DNA of 64,000 nt from Sphaerisporangium melleum (GTDB lineage: Bacteria; Actinomycetota; Actinomycetes; Streptosporangiales; Streptosporangiaceae): assembly GCF_014646695.1 (NCBI RefSeq), contig NZ_BMNT01000015.1:52997-116996 (forward strand), written 5' to 3'. The notes beneath the pieces were generated by a model, which was not told the DNA's origin, did no database searches, and worked only from the letters and a program-made list of their open reading frames with translations. Position numbers and translations under genes: made by a program. Shown here in pieces: positions 45,735 to 55,610 of the stretch. Within the stretch, counting starts at the first letter, position 1, and each line of letters starts with the position of its first letter.

Positions 45735-46916
45735 ATGAACGGACCCGTCACCGCCTCCCCTCCCCGGCGCCCCGTGCGCGACCGCGTCGTGGATGTGGCC
45801 ATCTTCGTGCTCGTCATCGCCTTCGGCCTGCTGACGGCGATCGAGCGGGGCAAGGAGCCCCTGCCCGAGCCGTCGTGGCTGCTCCAGCTCGACCAGGCCA
45901 TCGGCGTGCTGAGTTGCGCCGCGCTGCTGCTGCGCCGCCGCCGGCCGGTGGAGCTCGCCGTGGTGCTGGTCGTGGTCTCGGCCTGGTCGGAGTTCGTGGC
46001 GGGCGCGTTGCTGGTGGCGCTGTTCACGGTCGCCGTGCACCGGCCGCCGCGCGTCTCGGGGGCCGTCTTCGCGCTCAGCGTCGTGTCCGCGCTGGCCTAT
46101 GTGCTGCTGCGGCCCGAGCCGGCGGTGCCGCCGCTGATGATGTTCCTGTTCGGCCTGGCCATCCAGGGCGCGGCGGTGGGCTGGGGACTGTTCGTCCACC
46201 ACCGGCGGCATCTGGTGCTGTCGCTGCGCGACCGTGCGGCGCGGGCCGAGACCGAGGCCCACCTGCGTGCCCTCCAGGCCCAGCACCAGGCGCGCGAGGC
46301 GATCGCCCGCGAGATCCACGACGTCCTCGGCCACCGCCTGTCCCTGCTGAGCGTGCACGCGGGCGCGCTGGAGTACCACCCCGGCGCCTCGCCGGAGGAC
46401 ATCAGCCGGGCGGCGAAGGTCATCCGCGAGAGCGCCCACCAGGCGTTGCAGGACCTGCGCGAGGTCATCGGCGTCCTGCGCGCCCCGGTGGGCGAGCTGC
46501 CCGGCTCCGGCCTGGCCGACCTGCGCACCCTGGTCGCCGAGTCGCGGCTGGCGGGCATGCGGGTCGAGCTCGCCGAGGAGCTCGCCGGGCCCGCTCCCGG
46601 CGAGGCGGGTCACACCGCCTACCGGATCGTGCAGGAGGGCCTGACCAACGCCCGTAAGCACGCCCCCCGGTCGGCGGTGCGCGTCCGGCTGTCCGGCGCC
46701 CCGGGCCGCGGCCTGGAGGTGGAGATCCGCAACCCGCTCCCCGCCCGCGCCGCGGCCGCGCCTCCCGCGCGTGCGGGGGATGCCCGCGCCGTCACCGGCG
46801 GGCAGGGGCTCGCCGGGCTGGCCGAACGGGTCTCGCTCGCGGGCGGCGGTCTTGAGCACGGCCCCACCGGCGAAGGTGACTGGCGGCTGGCGGCCCGGTT
46901 ACCGTGGCCCCCATGA
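45735..46916 (+). CDS. Sensor histidine kinase (HisKA_3/DesK type)
   Basis: A 393-residue membrane kinase. About five to six transmembrane helices occupy 18-155. The phosphoacceptor is H195 in AREIHDVLGHRLSLL. The ATPase N-box is YRIVQEGLTNARKHAP. The expected DxG of the G1 box is replaced by IRNPLPARAA, a change found in many actinobacterial kinases of this type. The stop overlaps the next start (ATGA). It should phosphorylate the downstream regulator. Signal unknown. Confidence 0.88.
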   Translation: MNGPVTASPPRRPVRDRVVDVAIFVLVIAFGLLTAIERGKEPLPEPSWLLQLDQAIGVLSCAALLLRRRRPVELAVVLVVVSAWSEFVAGALLVALFTVAVHRPPRVSGAVFALSVVSALAYVLLRPEPAVPPLMMFLFGLAIQGAAVGWGLFVHHRRHLVLSLRDRAARAETEAHLRALQAQHQAREAIAREIHDVLGHRLSLLSVHAGALEYHPGASPEDISRAAKVIRESAHQALQDLREVIGVLRAPVGELPGSGLADLRTLVAESRLAGMRVELAEELAGPAPGEAGHTAYRIVQEGLTNARKHAPRSAVRVRLSGAPGRGLEVEIRNPLPARAAAAPPARAGDARAVTGGQGLAGLAERVSLAGGGLEHGPTGEGDWRLAARLPWPP

Positions 46917-47596
46917 CCTCGGCGCGTGCAGGGACCGTCCGCGTGCTCATCGTCGACGACGACCCGCTGGTGCGCGCCGGCCTGGCGATGATGCTGGGCG
47001 GAGCCGCCGACATCAGCGTGGTCGGCGAGGCCGGCGACGGCGCGCAGGTGCAGGCCCTGGTGGAGCGGCTCGCGCCCGAGGTGGTCCTGATGGACATCCG
47101 CATGCCGGTGATGGACGGTCTGGCCGCCACCGAGGCGCTGCGGTCCCGGCCCGGTGCTCCCGAGGTCATTGTGCTGACCACCTTCGACGCCGACGAGCAC
47201 GTGCTCGGCGCCCTGCGCGCCGGAGCCGCGGGCTTCCTGCTCAAGGACACCCCGCCCGGCGAGATCGTGGCCGCCGTCCGGCAGGTCGCGATCGGGCATC
47301 CGGTGCTGTCACCGGCGGTGACCCGCCGCCTGATGGCCAGGGTCGCCGAGTCGGGCCGCGACCGGCGGCGTGACCGGGCCAGGGAGCGTCTGGCACTGCT
47401 CAACGACCGCGAGCGCCAGGTCGCCCTCGCGGTCGGCCAGGGCAGGTCGAACGCCGAGATCGCCGCGACCCTCTACCTGGGCGTGCCCACCGTCAAGACC
47501 CACGTGTCCAGTGCCCTCACCAAGCTGGGCCTGAACAACCGCGTCCAGATCGCGCTGCTGGTCCACGACGCGGGGCTGCTGGACGATGAGGAGTGA
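46913..47596 (+). CDS. NarL/LuxR-type response regulator
   Basis: A 227-residue regulator paired with the kinase upstream. The receiver has VRVLIVDDDPLVRAGL and phosphoacceptor D61 in LMDIRMPVMDG. The LuxR helix-turn-helix is NDRERQVALAVGQGRSNAEI, then GVPTVKTHVSSALTKLGL. The ATG at 46913 overlaps the kinase stop by 4 bp, implying coupled translation. It converges on the DUF4230 gene with 14 bp between stops. Confidence 0.92.
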   Translation: MTSARAGTVRVLIVDDDPLVRAGLAMMLGGAADISVVGEAGDGAQVQALVERLAPEVVLMDIRMPVMDGLAATEALRSRPGAPEVIVLTTFDADEHVLGALRAGAAGFLLKDTPPGEIVAAVRQVAIGHPVLSPAVTRRLMARVAESGRDRRRDRARERLALLNDRERQVALAVGQGRSNAEIAATLYLGVPTVKTHVSSALTKLGLNNRVQIALLVHDAGLLDDEE

Positions 47597-47610
47597 CGGC
47601 CACGGGCGGG

Positions 47611-48300
47611 TCAGGGGTCGGCGGTGTAGACGATGGTGACCTTGGTGAAGCCGAGGGCCTTCAGCATGCCCTCCAGCATCAGCTTGGTGTTCTGGTCGGC
47701 GCGGGCCCGCAGGTCGCTCGCGCGGGCGGCCTCGGCGATCTTCTGCTCGGCCAGGACGTAGAGCTCCTGCTGGTTCTGCGGCGAACTGGACAGCATGTCC
47801 TGCACCCGGTCGAGCAGCCCGCGCTGCTGGGCGAAGACGTAGGACCGCTTGTTGTCGAGGTTGGGCTTCTCCAGTTGCGCGTGCGGGATGCGCACGGTGA
47901 CCTCGGTGCGGTCGGGGGAGACCGTGATCGCGTCCTTGGCCAGGCGGGAGAAGTCGACGTAGGCGTCCACGCCGCCCGCGCCGACGAACAGCGTGCGCGA
48001 GCCCTTGACGGCGTCCGGCAGGAAGGGCGCGTCCTTCTCCAGGTCCACGATGACCTGGAAGTCGCCCGTGGCGGCCTCGAACCGGCTCATGTTCTGGATC
48101 GACAGCAGCAGCGCGGGCTGGCTGCGGTCGATGGTGCGGTCCGCGAGCGGGTTGAGGTACGACCAGGCCAGCTTGGCGCCCACCAGGAGGAGCACCAGCA
48201 CGGTGAGCACCCCTGCCAGGTAGCGCCAGCCGCGGCGGGACCGGCGAGACCCCGGCTGCGCGGCCGTCGGCGTCTGGGGGGGAGACGTCTGGCGGTTCAC
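47611..48300 (-). CDS. DUF4230 membrane-anchored protein
   Basis: A 229-residue protein with a short basic Pro-rich N-terminus, one membrane helix (YLAGVLTVLVLLLVGAKLAW) and an extracytoplasmic domain that fits DUF4230: LSIQNMSRFEAATGDFQVIVD, then VDAYVDFSRLAKDAI and a helix near the end. The function of DUF4230 is unknown. GTG at 48300 follows GGAAGGAG. It lies 31 bp downstream of the large membrane protein gene in the same direction. Confidence 0.8.
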   Translation of the reverse strand: MNRQTSPPQTPTAAQPGSRRSRRGWRYLAGVLTVLVLLLVGAKLAWSYLNPLADRTIDRSQPALLLSIQNMSRFEAATGDFQVIVDLEKDAPFLPDAVKGSRTLFVGAGGVDAYVDFSRLAKDAITVSPDRTEVTVRIPHAQLEKPNLDNKRSYVFAQQRGLLDRVQDMLSSSPQNQQELYVLAEQKIAEAARASDLRARADQNTKLMLEGMLKALGFTKVTIVYTADP

Positions 48301-48331
48301 GGCGGTTCTCCTTCCCGTCCGCGACCGTTTC

Positions 48332-49828
48332 TCACCTTTGCGAGGTCAGGGCATGCTCCGGCCGCGACGGCATGCCCGGAGCGGACATGGTCGGATAGGG
48401 CGGGCCGGGGACGGGCGAGCCGGCGGGGTACCCGGCGCCGTCGGTGGGCATCGCCCGCGCGGCCTGCCACCGGCCCCCGGTCCGCTCGCCGCCGCTGCGG
48501 AACCGCTGACGGCCCGGGTGGGCGTCGGAGAAACCGCTGACCGTGGCTCGGCCGGTGGCCGCGGACCGGTCGCCGGGGACGGCGGCCGGACCGGTCGCCC
48601 CGCCGCCGAAGTGCGACGCCTTCAGCCGGCAGGTGGCGAAGTCGGCGTAGAACATGCGCAGCCAGTCGCGCCGCTGGCTCTCGGTGAGCGCCGAGAACCA
48701 CCCGGCCGCGGCCTGGTGACCGCGCAACGGCCCGCTCGGCAGCGGCTCGCCGCGCAGCCAGGCCGTCACGATGGCGCGGTAGCCGCCGGCCGTGACGTCC
48801 GGGCACCGCCCGGCCAGCCGCTCCACGAACTCCGCGGCGGCCCGCCCGGCGTACCCCGGGGTGAGGTCGTCGACGTGGATGACCACCGTCCCCGCCGGCA
48901 CCGGCCGGGCGTCGTCGCGCGGGCGCTGCTCGACCCGGGAGAACGCGGCGGGCGTGCCGGTCAGGCGGGCGGCGATCGTGGTGAACGCGGCCCCCAGCTC
49001 GGTCAGCCCGCTCTGCACGCCGGGATGGACGCACACGGTGATCGGCCACTCCTGGCAGATGTAGACCATGGGCTCGGTGGCGGCGACGGCCCGCGGCTCG
49101 CCCAGCACGCGCGCCATGCCCGTGCCGGCGGCGAGCACCGCCGCCAGCGCCGCGCCCAGCGCCAGCGCACGGCGGGTCACGACGGCCGTCCAGGTGAGCA
49201 GCAGCGCGGTGGTGAGACCGAGCAGCCACAGCGACTGGTCGGTGAAGGCCGCCCGGCCGAGCCCTTCGAACGGGCCGTACGGCTCGGGCGTCACGGGCGC
49301 GAGCCTGACCGCCCACCCCGCCCCCGAGGTCAGCGACGCGAACAGCCCGTAGCTGCCGATGCCCGCGATGAGCGGGGTGCCCCGCCAGGGCGCGGCCCAG
49401 CCGGTGATCCACCCGATCACCGCGTAGAGCGCGAGCCCCGCCGCGCCCACGGCGAGCCCGGGAGGCGACAGATGCCCCGCCTGCTCGGTCAGCGCGGCCT
49501 TGACCGCGAGGATGGTGACGGTCGCGCCGAACGCGCCGACGACGACCACCAGGACCGCCATCGGGGCGCGCAGGACCTGCCAAGCGCCCAGCGTGCGCCC
49601 GGCCAGCGCCCGGCGTTTGCGCACGGCCACCCATGCGGCGAACGCCGCGGCGACCGGTCCGGTCAGCCGCAGCGAGCCGATGACCGCGACGACGATGTTC
49701 TCCCATCCGGAAACGCCCGGAACCAGGACGCTCCACGCGGCGAGCAGACCGAGCGCCAGCAGCATCCCCATCGCCGCCAGCGCGCTGTGCTTCAGCTCTT
49801 CGCGCGCAACGCCCCTCTGCTCAAGCAC
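48332..49828 (-). CDS. Large membrane protein of unknown function
   Basis: A ~498-residue protein with six to seven transmembrane helices in the first 260 residues, like an ABC-2-type permease. It is followed by an outside or soluble domain with VYICQEWPITVCVHPGVQSG and RLAGRCPDVTAGGYRAIVTAW. The last ~85 residues are disordered Gly/Pro/Arg-rich. The cysteine and CVHP pattern resembles actinobacterial membrane proteins found with ABC ATPases, but no ATPase gene is here. The GTG at 49828 is a guess; an ATG at 49771 is also possible. Function unknown. Confidence 0.65.
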   Translation of the reverse strand: MLEQRGVAREELKHSALAAMGMLLALGLLAAWSVLVPGVSGWENIVVAVIGSLRLTGPVAAAFAAWVAVRKRRALAGRTLGAWQVLRAPMAVLVVVVGAFGATVTILAVKAALTEQAGHLSPPGLAVGAAGLALYAVIGWITGWAAPWRGTPLIAGIGSYGLFASLTSGAGWAVRLAPVTPEPYGPFEGLGRAAFTDQSLWLLGLTTALLLTWTAVVTRRALALGAALAAVLAAGTGMARVLGEPRAVAATEPMVYICQEWPITVCVHPGVQSGLTELGAAFTTIAARLTGTPAAFSRVEQRPRDDARPVPAGTVVIHVDDLTPGYAGRAAAEFVERLAGRCPDVTAGGYRAIVTAWLRGEPLPSGPLRGHQAAAGWFSALTESQRRDWLRMFYADFATCRLKASHFGGGATGPAAVPGDRSAATGRATVSGFSDAHPGRQRFRSGGERTGGRWQAARAMPTDGAGYPAGSPVPGPPYPTMSAPGMPSRPEHALTSQR

Positions 49829-50171
49829 GGCCCCGCGTGGACCGGAGCCCCGGCCACGTCCCCCGTGCCTTCGCACACATGCTCTTCATTTGCCAAACCC
49901 CCGTGCCTGGATGAGCGGCGCGTCTCGGCATCGGTGCCGGCCCCTCGGCACCCGGCGCCCGACCCAGGCCCCCGTCGCGCCGTACGCGCGGGATCGCGTC
50001 CCACGTCGGACGGCACGGCTTTCCCCTTGCTTTTGGTCGGGCTTTGCCGCGCCTCACCTCTTGACATGCCAACCATAACGGAGCGTGATGTTTGGCGTCC
50101 CGGTTCTTGGGTACTCCGTGGAAACCCGGTGACCCTGCGTCAGTGCCGCCGACACGCGCTAGCGTAGCGTT
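49829..50171. other. Divergent intergenic region before marR
   Basis: 343 bp without a supported gene, between the divergent membrane-protein and marR genes. It holds TTGACA at 50061-50066 without a matching -10, arms GCCAA (50068-50072) and TTGGC (50092-50096) that could bind a regulator, and the marR -10 at 50160-50165. Confidence 0.45.
50160..50165 (+). promoter_or_regulatory. Candidate -10 box for leaderless marR message
   Basis: TAGCGT ends 6 nt before the GTG at 50172, so transcription would begin at or beside the start codon. No ribosome binding site precedes the gene. Confidence 0.35.
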
Positions 50172-50807
50172 GTGTCCATCGGTGTACCGAAGCCGCTTAA
50201 CCTGCCGTTCGACCCCATCGAGCGCGCCGCTGATACCTGGCGCGCCCGCTTCGGGCCGTCCTCCGCCATGGCAGCCGTCACATCGATCATGAGAGCGCAC
50301 CAGATCCTCCTCGGGCAACTGGACACGCTGCTGAGGCCGCACGACTTGACCTTCGCCCGCTACGAGGCGCTGGTGCTGCTCACCTTCAGCCGCACCGGCG
50401 CGCTGTCGCTGTCGCGCATCGGCGAGCGGCTCATGGTGCACCCGACGAGCGTGACCAACACCATCGACCGTCTCGAGCGCGCCGGGCTGGTGCGTCGCAT
50501 GCGCAACCCCAAGGACGGGCGCGGCGTGCTCGCCGAGATCACCGACAAGGGGCGCGAGGTGGTCGGGCGCGCGACGGCCGACCTGATGGACGCCGACTTC
50601 TGCATGACGATGTACGGCGAGGGCGATCTCACCGAGATGTTCTCCCTGCTGCGCACCATGCGCGTGGCCGCCGGCGACTTCGCGGCGCGCGAGGAGGGCG
50701 ACCTGCCCGTCCCGCGGGCCGCAGGCGCCCGGCGGGGCGAGAACGGCGTTCCGCGCGGGAACGCGGAAGGGCCCGTCCCGGAGGACGGGCCCGTAGAGAC
50801 TCGCTGA
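50172..50807 (+). CDS. MarR-family regulator
   Basis: A 211-residue winged-helix regulator. The core spans ~35-165, with dimerisation helices around MRAHQILLGQLDTLLRPHDLT and the DNA-binding helix in RIGERLMVHPTSVTNTIDRLERAGLVRR. The wing has NPKDGRGVLAEIT, where the D-x-R motif is kept. The last ~40 residues are Arg/Gly/Pro-rich. The GTG at 50172 has no ribosome binding site and may be leaderless. The 3' end of the gene encodes a terminator hairpin. Ligand and targets are unknown; the divergent membrane protein gene is a candidate. Confidence 0.88.
   Translation: MSIGVPKPLNLPFDPIERAADTWRARFGPSSAMAAVTSIMRAHQILLGQLDTLLRPHDLTFARYEALVLLTFSRTGALSLSRIGERLMVHPTSVTNTIDRLERAGLVRRMRNPKDGRGVLAEITDKGREVVGRATADLMDADFCMTMYGEGDLTEMFSLLRTMRVAAGDFAAREEGDLPVPRAAGARRGENGVPRGNAEGPVPEDGPVETR
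50769..50792 (+). terminator. Perfect hairpin inside the end of marR
   Basis: A 10-bp perfect GC-rich stem (GGGCCCGTCC/GGACGGGCCC) with loop CGGA, lying within the last codons of marR and ending 15 nt before its final base. First of three consecutive palindromes. Confidence 0.6.
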
Positions 50808-50811
50808 CCGG

Positions 50812-50850
50812 CCCGGCGCGGGTCACGTCCTGGACGTGCGCCGCGCCGGG
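50812..50850. terminator. Nested hairpin after marR
   Basis: A 10-bp outer stem CCCGGCGCGG/CCGCGCCGGG encloses a 6-bp inner stem CACGTC/GACGTG with a 3-nt loop. It lies 5 nt after the marR stop, between marR and the convergent subtilase gene. Confidence 0.55.
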
Positions 50851-50860
50851 GGCGGCCTGG

Positions 50861-50886
50861 CGTCCTCCGCCGGCCGGCGGAGGACG
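50861..50886. terminator. 26-bp perfect palindrome before subtilase end
   Basis: The 26 bases read identically on both strands. As RNA it can form an 11-12-bp stem with a small GGCC-centred loop. It lies 13 nt from the subtilase stop at 50899, and probably ends transcription coming from the right. Confidence 0.55.
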
Positions 50887-50898
50887 GATCAGGCGCGG

Positions 50899-52629
50899 CT
50901 ACCGGCCGATGGCGCGCAGGGCGTCCACGATGCCCTTGCCGTAGAAGCCGTTGGAGCCGGTGGTCCCCTCGCACAGGTGCGTGTCGGTGACCGTGGTGCC
51001 GGCCGGCAGGTGGCGGGTGTAGGTGTAGGCGGGCGGGTTCGGGCAGGCCGTCTTGGTGGCGGTGCCCTTCAGGACGGTCTCGACGATCGCGGGCGGCAGC
51101 GTCTTGCCGCCGTGGCGGAGGTCGCGCACGCCGTACCTGCTGACGATCAGCGCGGCGACGCCGGTGGCGCGCGGCGAGGCCATCGAGGTGCCCTGCAGGT
51201 ACTGGTAGTACGCGCAGGTCGTCCCGGCGCAGTCCTTGACCACGTAGTTCACCGTCGGGTCGCCGTTCTCGTCGATCTCGCCGTTGGCGATGGCGAGCGA
51301 CTTGGGATAGGCCGACAGCGTGGCCTTGGTGATGTCACGGGTGTTGTCCGGCGTGTCGTACACGTCGCCGCCGGGGGAGGCCACGTCGACATGCCCGTTG
51401 CCGTAGCTGGAGTAGTACGCCTTGCGCTTGCTGATGCCGGTCGAGGACACGGCGACCACGTGCTCGCCCTCGGTCGGCATGGAGACGCAGCTCGGCGGAA
51501 TGGTGCGGCTGCGGGGAGCCTCACCCGGCACGTCGGCGAAGTCAGGGCTGCTGGTGTCGACGTACGTCTTGGTGTAGTCGGTCGCCTGGTTGCCGGCCGC
51601 CGCGATCAGGGTCACCCCGTGCCGATGGGCGTAGTCGAGGGCGCGCTGGGTGGCCTTGATGATCGTGGACTGCTCGATCCGGTCCTCGGGGGAGTCGGCC
51701 GGGTTGTCGACGCAGTTGAACAGCCAGGGGTCGATGTAGTAGCTCATGTTGACCACGTCGACACCGATGTCACCGGCGTAGGTCAGCGCGTCCACGGTCG
51801 GCTGCAGGAAGAAGTAGCCGGAGTCCTGGCCGGCGCGCAGGTTGACCAGCGTCACCTTCGGGGCCACGCCCGCGATGCCGAGCTTGTTGACCGGCGAGGC
51901 GATCGAGGAGGCCACGTGCGTGCCGTGCCCGTCCTCGTCCACGTCGGCCGGGTCGTTGCAGGACTGGTCGGGCTCGTCCTCACACGGGCCGTCGACGACA
52001 TCGCCGTTGGCGTCGTAGGGGACGTCCACGGTGAAGTTGCGGCTCAGCCGCTTGTTGAAGTTCGGGGCGATGTCGGGGTGCGAGCCGTCGATGCCGGTGT
52101 CGAGCACGCCGACGAGCACACCGGGGTCGCCCGGCTCGTACTTGTGCGCCTCCTCGGCGCGGATCTGCTTCATGTCCCACTGCAGATCGGCGAGCGGCTC
52201 GGCCTTCGGGGACGGGCCGTGCTTGCCTTGCTTGCCGATGCCGCGCTCGCGGCCCTCGCGCTCGACCGCCCGGGTGTCCCTGGCGGTACGGCCGGTCAGT
52301 GCGGCGCGCGCCGTGGTCTTCGGCACGCTGCCGATCACCCGGTCGCGGGCGACGCCCTCGATCCCCGGGGCGGCCGCGACGGCGGAGGCGAACCCCGCGG
52401 CGGCGGACGTGACCGTGGCCACTCCGACGGCCTCGTTCGACCGGACCACCGTGCCGCCCGCCGCCTCGATGGCCTTCTGGGCGTCGGCGGCCGCGACGCC
52501 CTCCTTGTACAGGACGACGTACTGGGTCGTCGCCGCGGTGTCGGCAGCCGTTCGGGCGGCCTGCGCCGGGAACGCCACTGTCGCGGCGATCACGGCGGCC
52601 GCGGCGGTAACGACGAAGACGCGTCTCAC
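50899..52629 (-). CDS. Secreted subtilisin-like serine protease (S8)
   Basis: A 576-residue precursor. The signal peptide is VRRVFVVTAAAAVIAATVAF, with PAQA cleavage. An inhibitor I9-type propeptide follows (~33-110: TQYVVLYKEGV, TVVRSNEAVGVATV). The catalytic triad is D177 (VGVLDTGIDGSHPDI), H235 (GHGTHVASSI) and S482 (QGTSMASPRATG), with oxyanion N347. An acidic cysteine-containing insert (~205-232) between Asp and His may bind Ca2+. The GTG at 52629 follows GGAGGTGGGT. It is an extracellular protease, probably nutritional or developmental. It is divergent from the thioredoxin gene. Confidence 0.94.
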   Translation of the reverse strand: MRRVFVVTAAAAVIAATVAFPAQAARTAADTAATTQYVVLYKEGVAAADAQKAIEAAGGTVVRSNEAVGVATVTSAAAGFASAVAAAPGIEGVARDRVIGSVPKTTARAALTGRTARDTRAVEREGRERGIGKQGKHGPSPKAEPLADLQWDMKQIRAEEAHKYEPGDPGVLVGVLDTGIDGSHPDIAPNFNKRLSRNFTVDVPYDANGDVVDGPCEDEPDQSCNDPADVDEDGHGTHVASSIASPVNKLGIAGVAPKVTLVNLRAGQDSGYFFLQPTVDALTYAGDIGVDVVNMSYYIDPWLFNCVDNPADSPEDRIEQSTIIKATQRALDYAHRHGVTLIAAAGNQATDYTKTYVDTSSPDFADVPGEAPRSRTIPPSCVSMPTEGEHVVAVSSTGISKRKAYYSSYGNGHVDVASPGGDVYDTPDNTRDITKATLSAYPKSLAIANGEIDENGDPTVNYVVKDCAGTTCAYYQYLQGTSMASPRATGVAALIVSRYGVRDLRHGGKTLPPAIVETVLKGTATKTACPNPPAYTYTRHLPAGTTVTDTHLCEGTTGSNGFYGKGIVDALRAIGR

Positions 52630-52799
52630 ACCCACCTCCAAGTGAGCTGAATTCATGCCGAAAGACATCGTTCGCGATAACTGTGCTTTATGACAGATCC
52701 GTGAGAATTTGCGATGAAGGCGTGACATAGCGGAGCCCTGTCCTCCGGACCGCCAGCCCGGCGACCATGAGTACGCGCGGGATGCGGCAGGATTGGACT

Positions 52800-53759
52800 A
52801 TGAGCCCAGCGGACTTCACTCGACCGGCATCATTGCAGGGGGCCATCGACCTCGGCGCGCGAAAGCAGGCGCTCGAGGCCCAGGCCCGTCGTGAGACGGC
52901 GGCGAAGCAGGCCGCCGCGGGCGGCGGAGCCACGGCGCCGGCCGCCGGTGTGATCATCGATGTCACCGACGAGACCTTCGCCACCGAGGTGATCGAGCGC
53001 TCCATGCGCACGCCGGTGATCCTCGACCTGTGGGCCACCTGGTGCGAGCCGTGCAAGCAGCTCAGCCCCATCCTGGAGAAGCTGGCCGCCGAGGCGGCCG
53101 GCCGGTGGGTGCTCGCCAAGGTCGACGTCGACGGAAGCCCGCAGATCAGCGGTGCGCTGCAGGTGCAGAGCATCCCGACCGTGCTGGCCGTCTTCCAGGG
53201 CCAGGCCGTGACCGGGTTCCAGGGCGCGCTCCCCGAGGCGCAGGTGCGCCAGTGGCTCGACCAGCTCATGCAGGCGCTCGCGCAGTACCTTCCCCCCGTC
53301 CCCGAGGGGGCGCCGGACGACCAGGGCGCCGCGCCGCAGCCGCAGGCCGACCCCGATCTGCTGGCCGCCGAGAAGGCCATCGAGGACGGCGACCTGGACG
53401 CCGCCGCGGCGGCCTACGAGCGGTTGCTCGCCCGCTCCCCGGCCGACGAGGACGCCAAGATCGGCCTGGCCGGGGTGGGACTGGTGCGCCGCACGCAGGA
53501 CCTGGACGCCGGCGACGTCCTGCGCCGGGCCGCCGCGGACCCGGCGGACGTCGAGGTGCAGACGCAGGCCGCCGACATCGAGATGCTGAGCGGCAGGGTG
53601 GACGAGGCCTTCGCGCGGCTGATCGAGACCATCCGCCGCGCCTCCGGCGACCAGCGCGACCGCGCCCGCCGCCACCTGCTCGGCCTGTTCGACACCCTCC
53701 CCGCCGGCGACCCCTCGGTGGCCAAGGCCCGCCGCGGCCTCGCCAGCGTCCTCTTCTAG
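52800..53759 (+). CDS. Thioredoxin-TPR protein (CnoX/YbbN type)
   Basis: A 319-residue cytosolic protein. Residues 51-160 are a thioredoxin fold with active site WCEPC (C82, C85) instead of WCGPC; cis-Pro is in IPTVLAV. Residues ~195-319 are tetratricopeptide repeats (LLAAEKAIEDGDLDAAAAAYERLLARSP). CnoX-type proteins protect chaperone clients from oxidation; keeping both cysteines suggests redox activity as well. ATG 52800 gives MSPADFTRPASLQGAIDLGA, the family N-terminus. A repeat copy lies just downstream. Confidence 0.9.
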   Translation: MSPADFTRPASLQGAIDLGARKQALEAQARRETAAKQAAAGGGATAPAAGVIIDVTDETFATEVIERSMRTPVILDLWATWCEPCKQLSPILEKLAAEAAGRWVLAKVDVDGSPQISGALQVQSIPTVLAVFQGQAVTGFQGALPEAQVRQWLDQLMQALAQYLPPVPEGAPDDQGAAPQPQADPDLLAAEKAIEDGDLDAAAAAYERLLARSPADEDAKIGLAGVGLVRRTQDLDAGDVLRRAAADPADVEVQTQAADIEMLSGRVDEAFARLIETIRRASGDQRDRARRHLLGLFDTLPAGDPSVAKARRGLASVLF

Positions 53760-54134
53760 CGCCGCCCCGCCACGCCGGTCTTGCAGAACGGCGCCCTGAG
53801 AAGAAGCGAGCGAGCGCGAGACGAGCGCTCGCGAACAACGACGAAGGGCGCCACGAGCACGCCGAGCGGAGCGAGGCCATTAGCACTGCTCGTGGCGCGG
53901 CGGTGCTCGGAGGAGGAGGGAGGGTGAGGAACGAGCCCGTACGACGACGAGGAGCGCCGCCTCAAAGGCGCCACGAGCCGCCGAGCGGAGCGAGGCCATT
54001 AGACGCAGCACGTCGGGATAAGGCCCTGGTGTCTGGCACGATGGATACTCCCAAGGGGGAGCAGGCGAGCCGGATGCGCCACAGCGAGCACCCGTGCGAG
54101 CGCGACCACCACACCCGCAAAGGAGCGGATAGAC
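53760..54134. other. Non-coding gap with repeat and malic enzyme leader
   Basis: 375 bp between the thioredoxin and malic enzyme genes. Most is repeat copy A; the rest is the malic enzyme promoter region, in which GATACT near 54043-54048 is a weak -10 candidate. Confidence 0.5.
53790..54003 (+). repeat. Dispersed intergenic repeat, copy A (two tandem units)
   Basis: Arms GCGCCACGAGC at 53848-53858 and 53968-53978 and the inverted arm GCTCGTGGCGC at 53888-53898. The end of each unit reads CGCCGAGCGGAGCGAGGCCA. It lies between the thioredoxin and malic enzyme genes and has no open frame. See the copies at 30235-30290 and 59840-60056. Confidence 0.8.
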
Positions 54135-55544
<1,410 letters not shown>

Positions 55545-55610
55545 CCGGCGCGGTCGTTCTCGTCCCGCACTCCTGGCCATGACGGGCCGGGAGAGCGGGG
55601 AACGAGGACG

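Noticed and set aside
50061..50096. TTGACA with GCCAA/TTGGC arms upstream of marR as a promoter-operator
   Set aside because: The -10 at proper spacing is poor and the 19-nt spacer between arms is long; kept only as a note in the gap entry.
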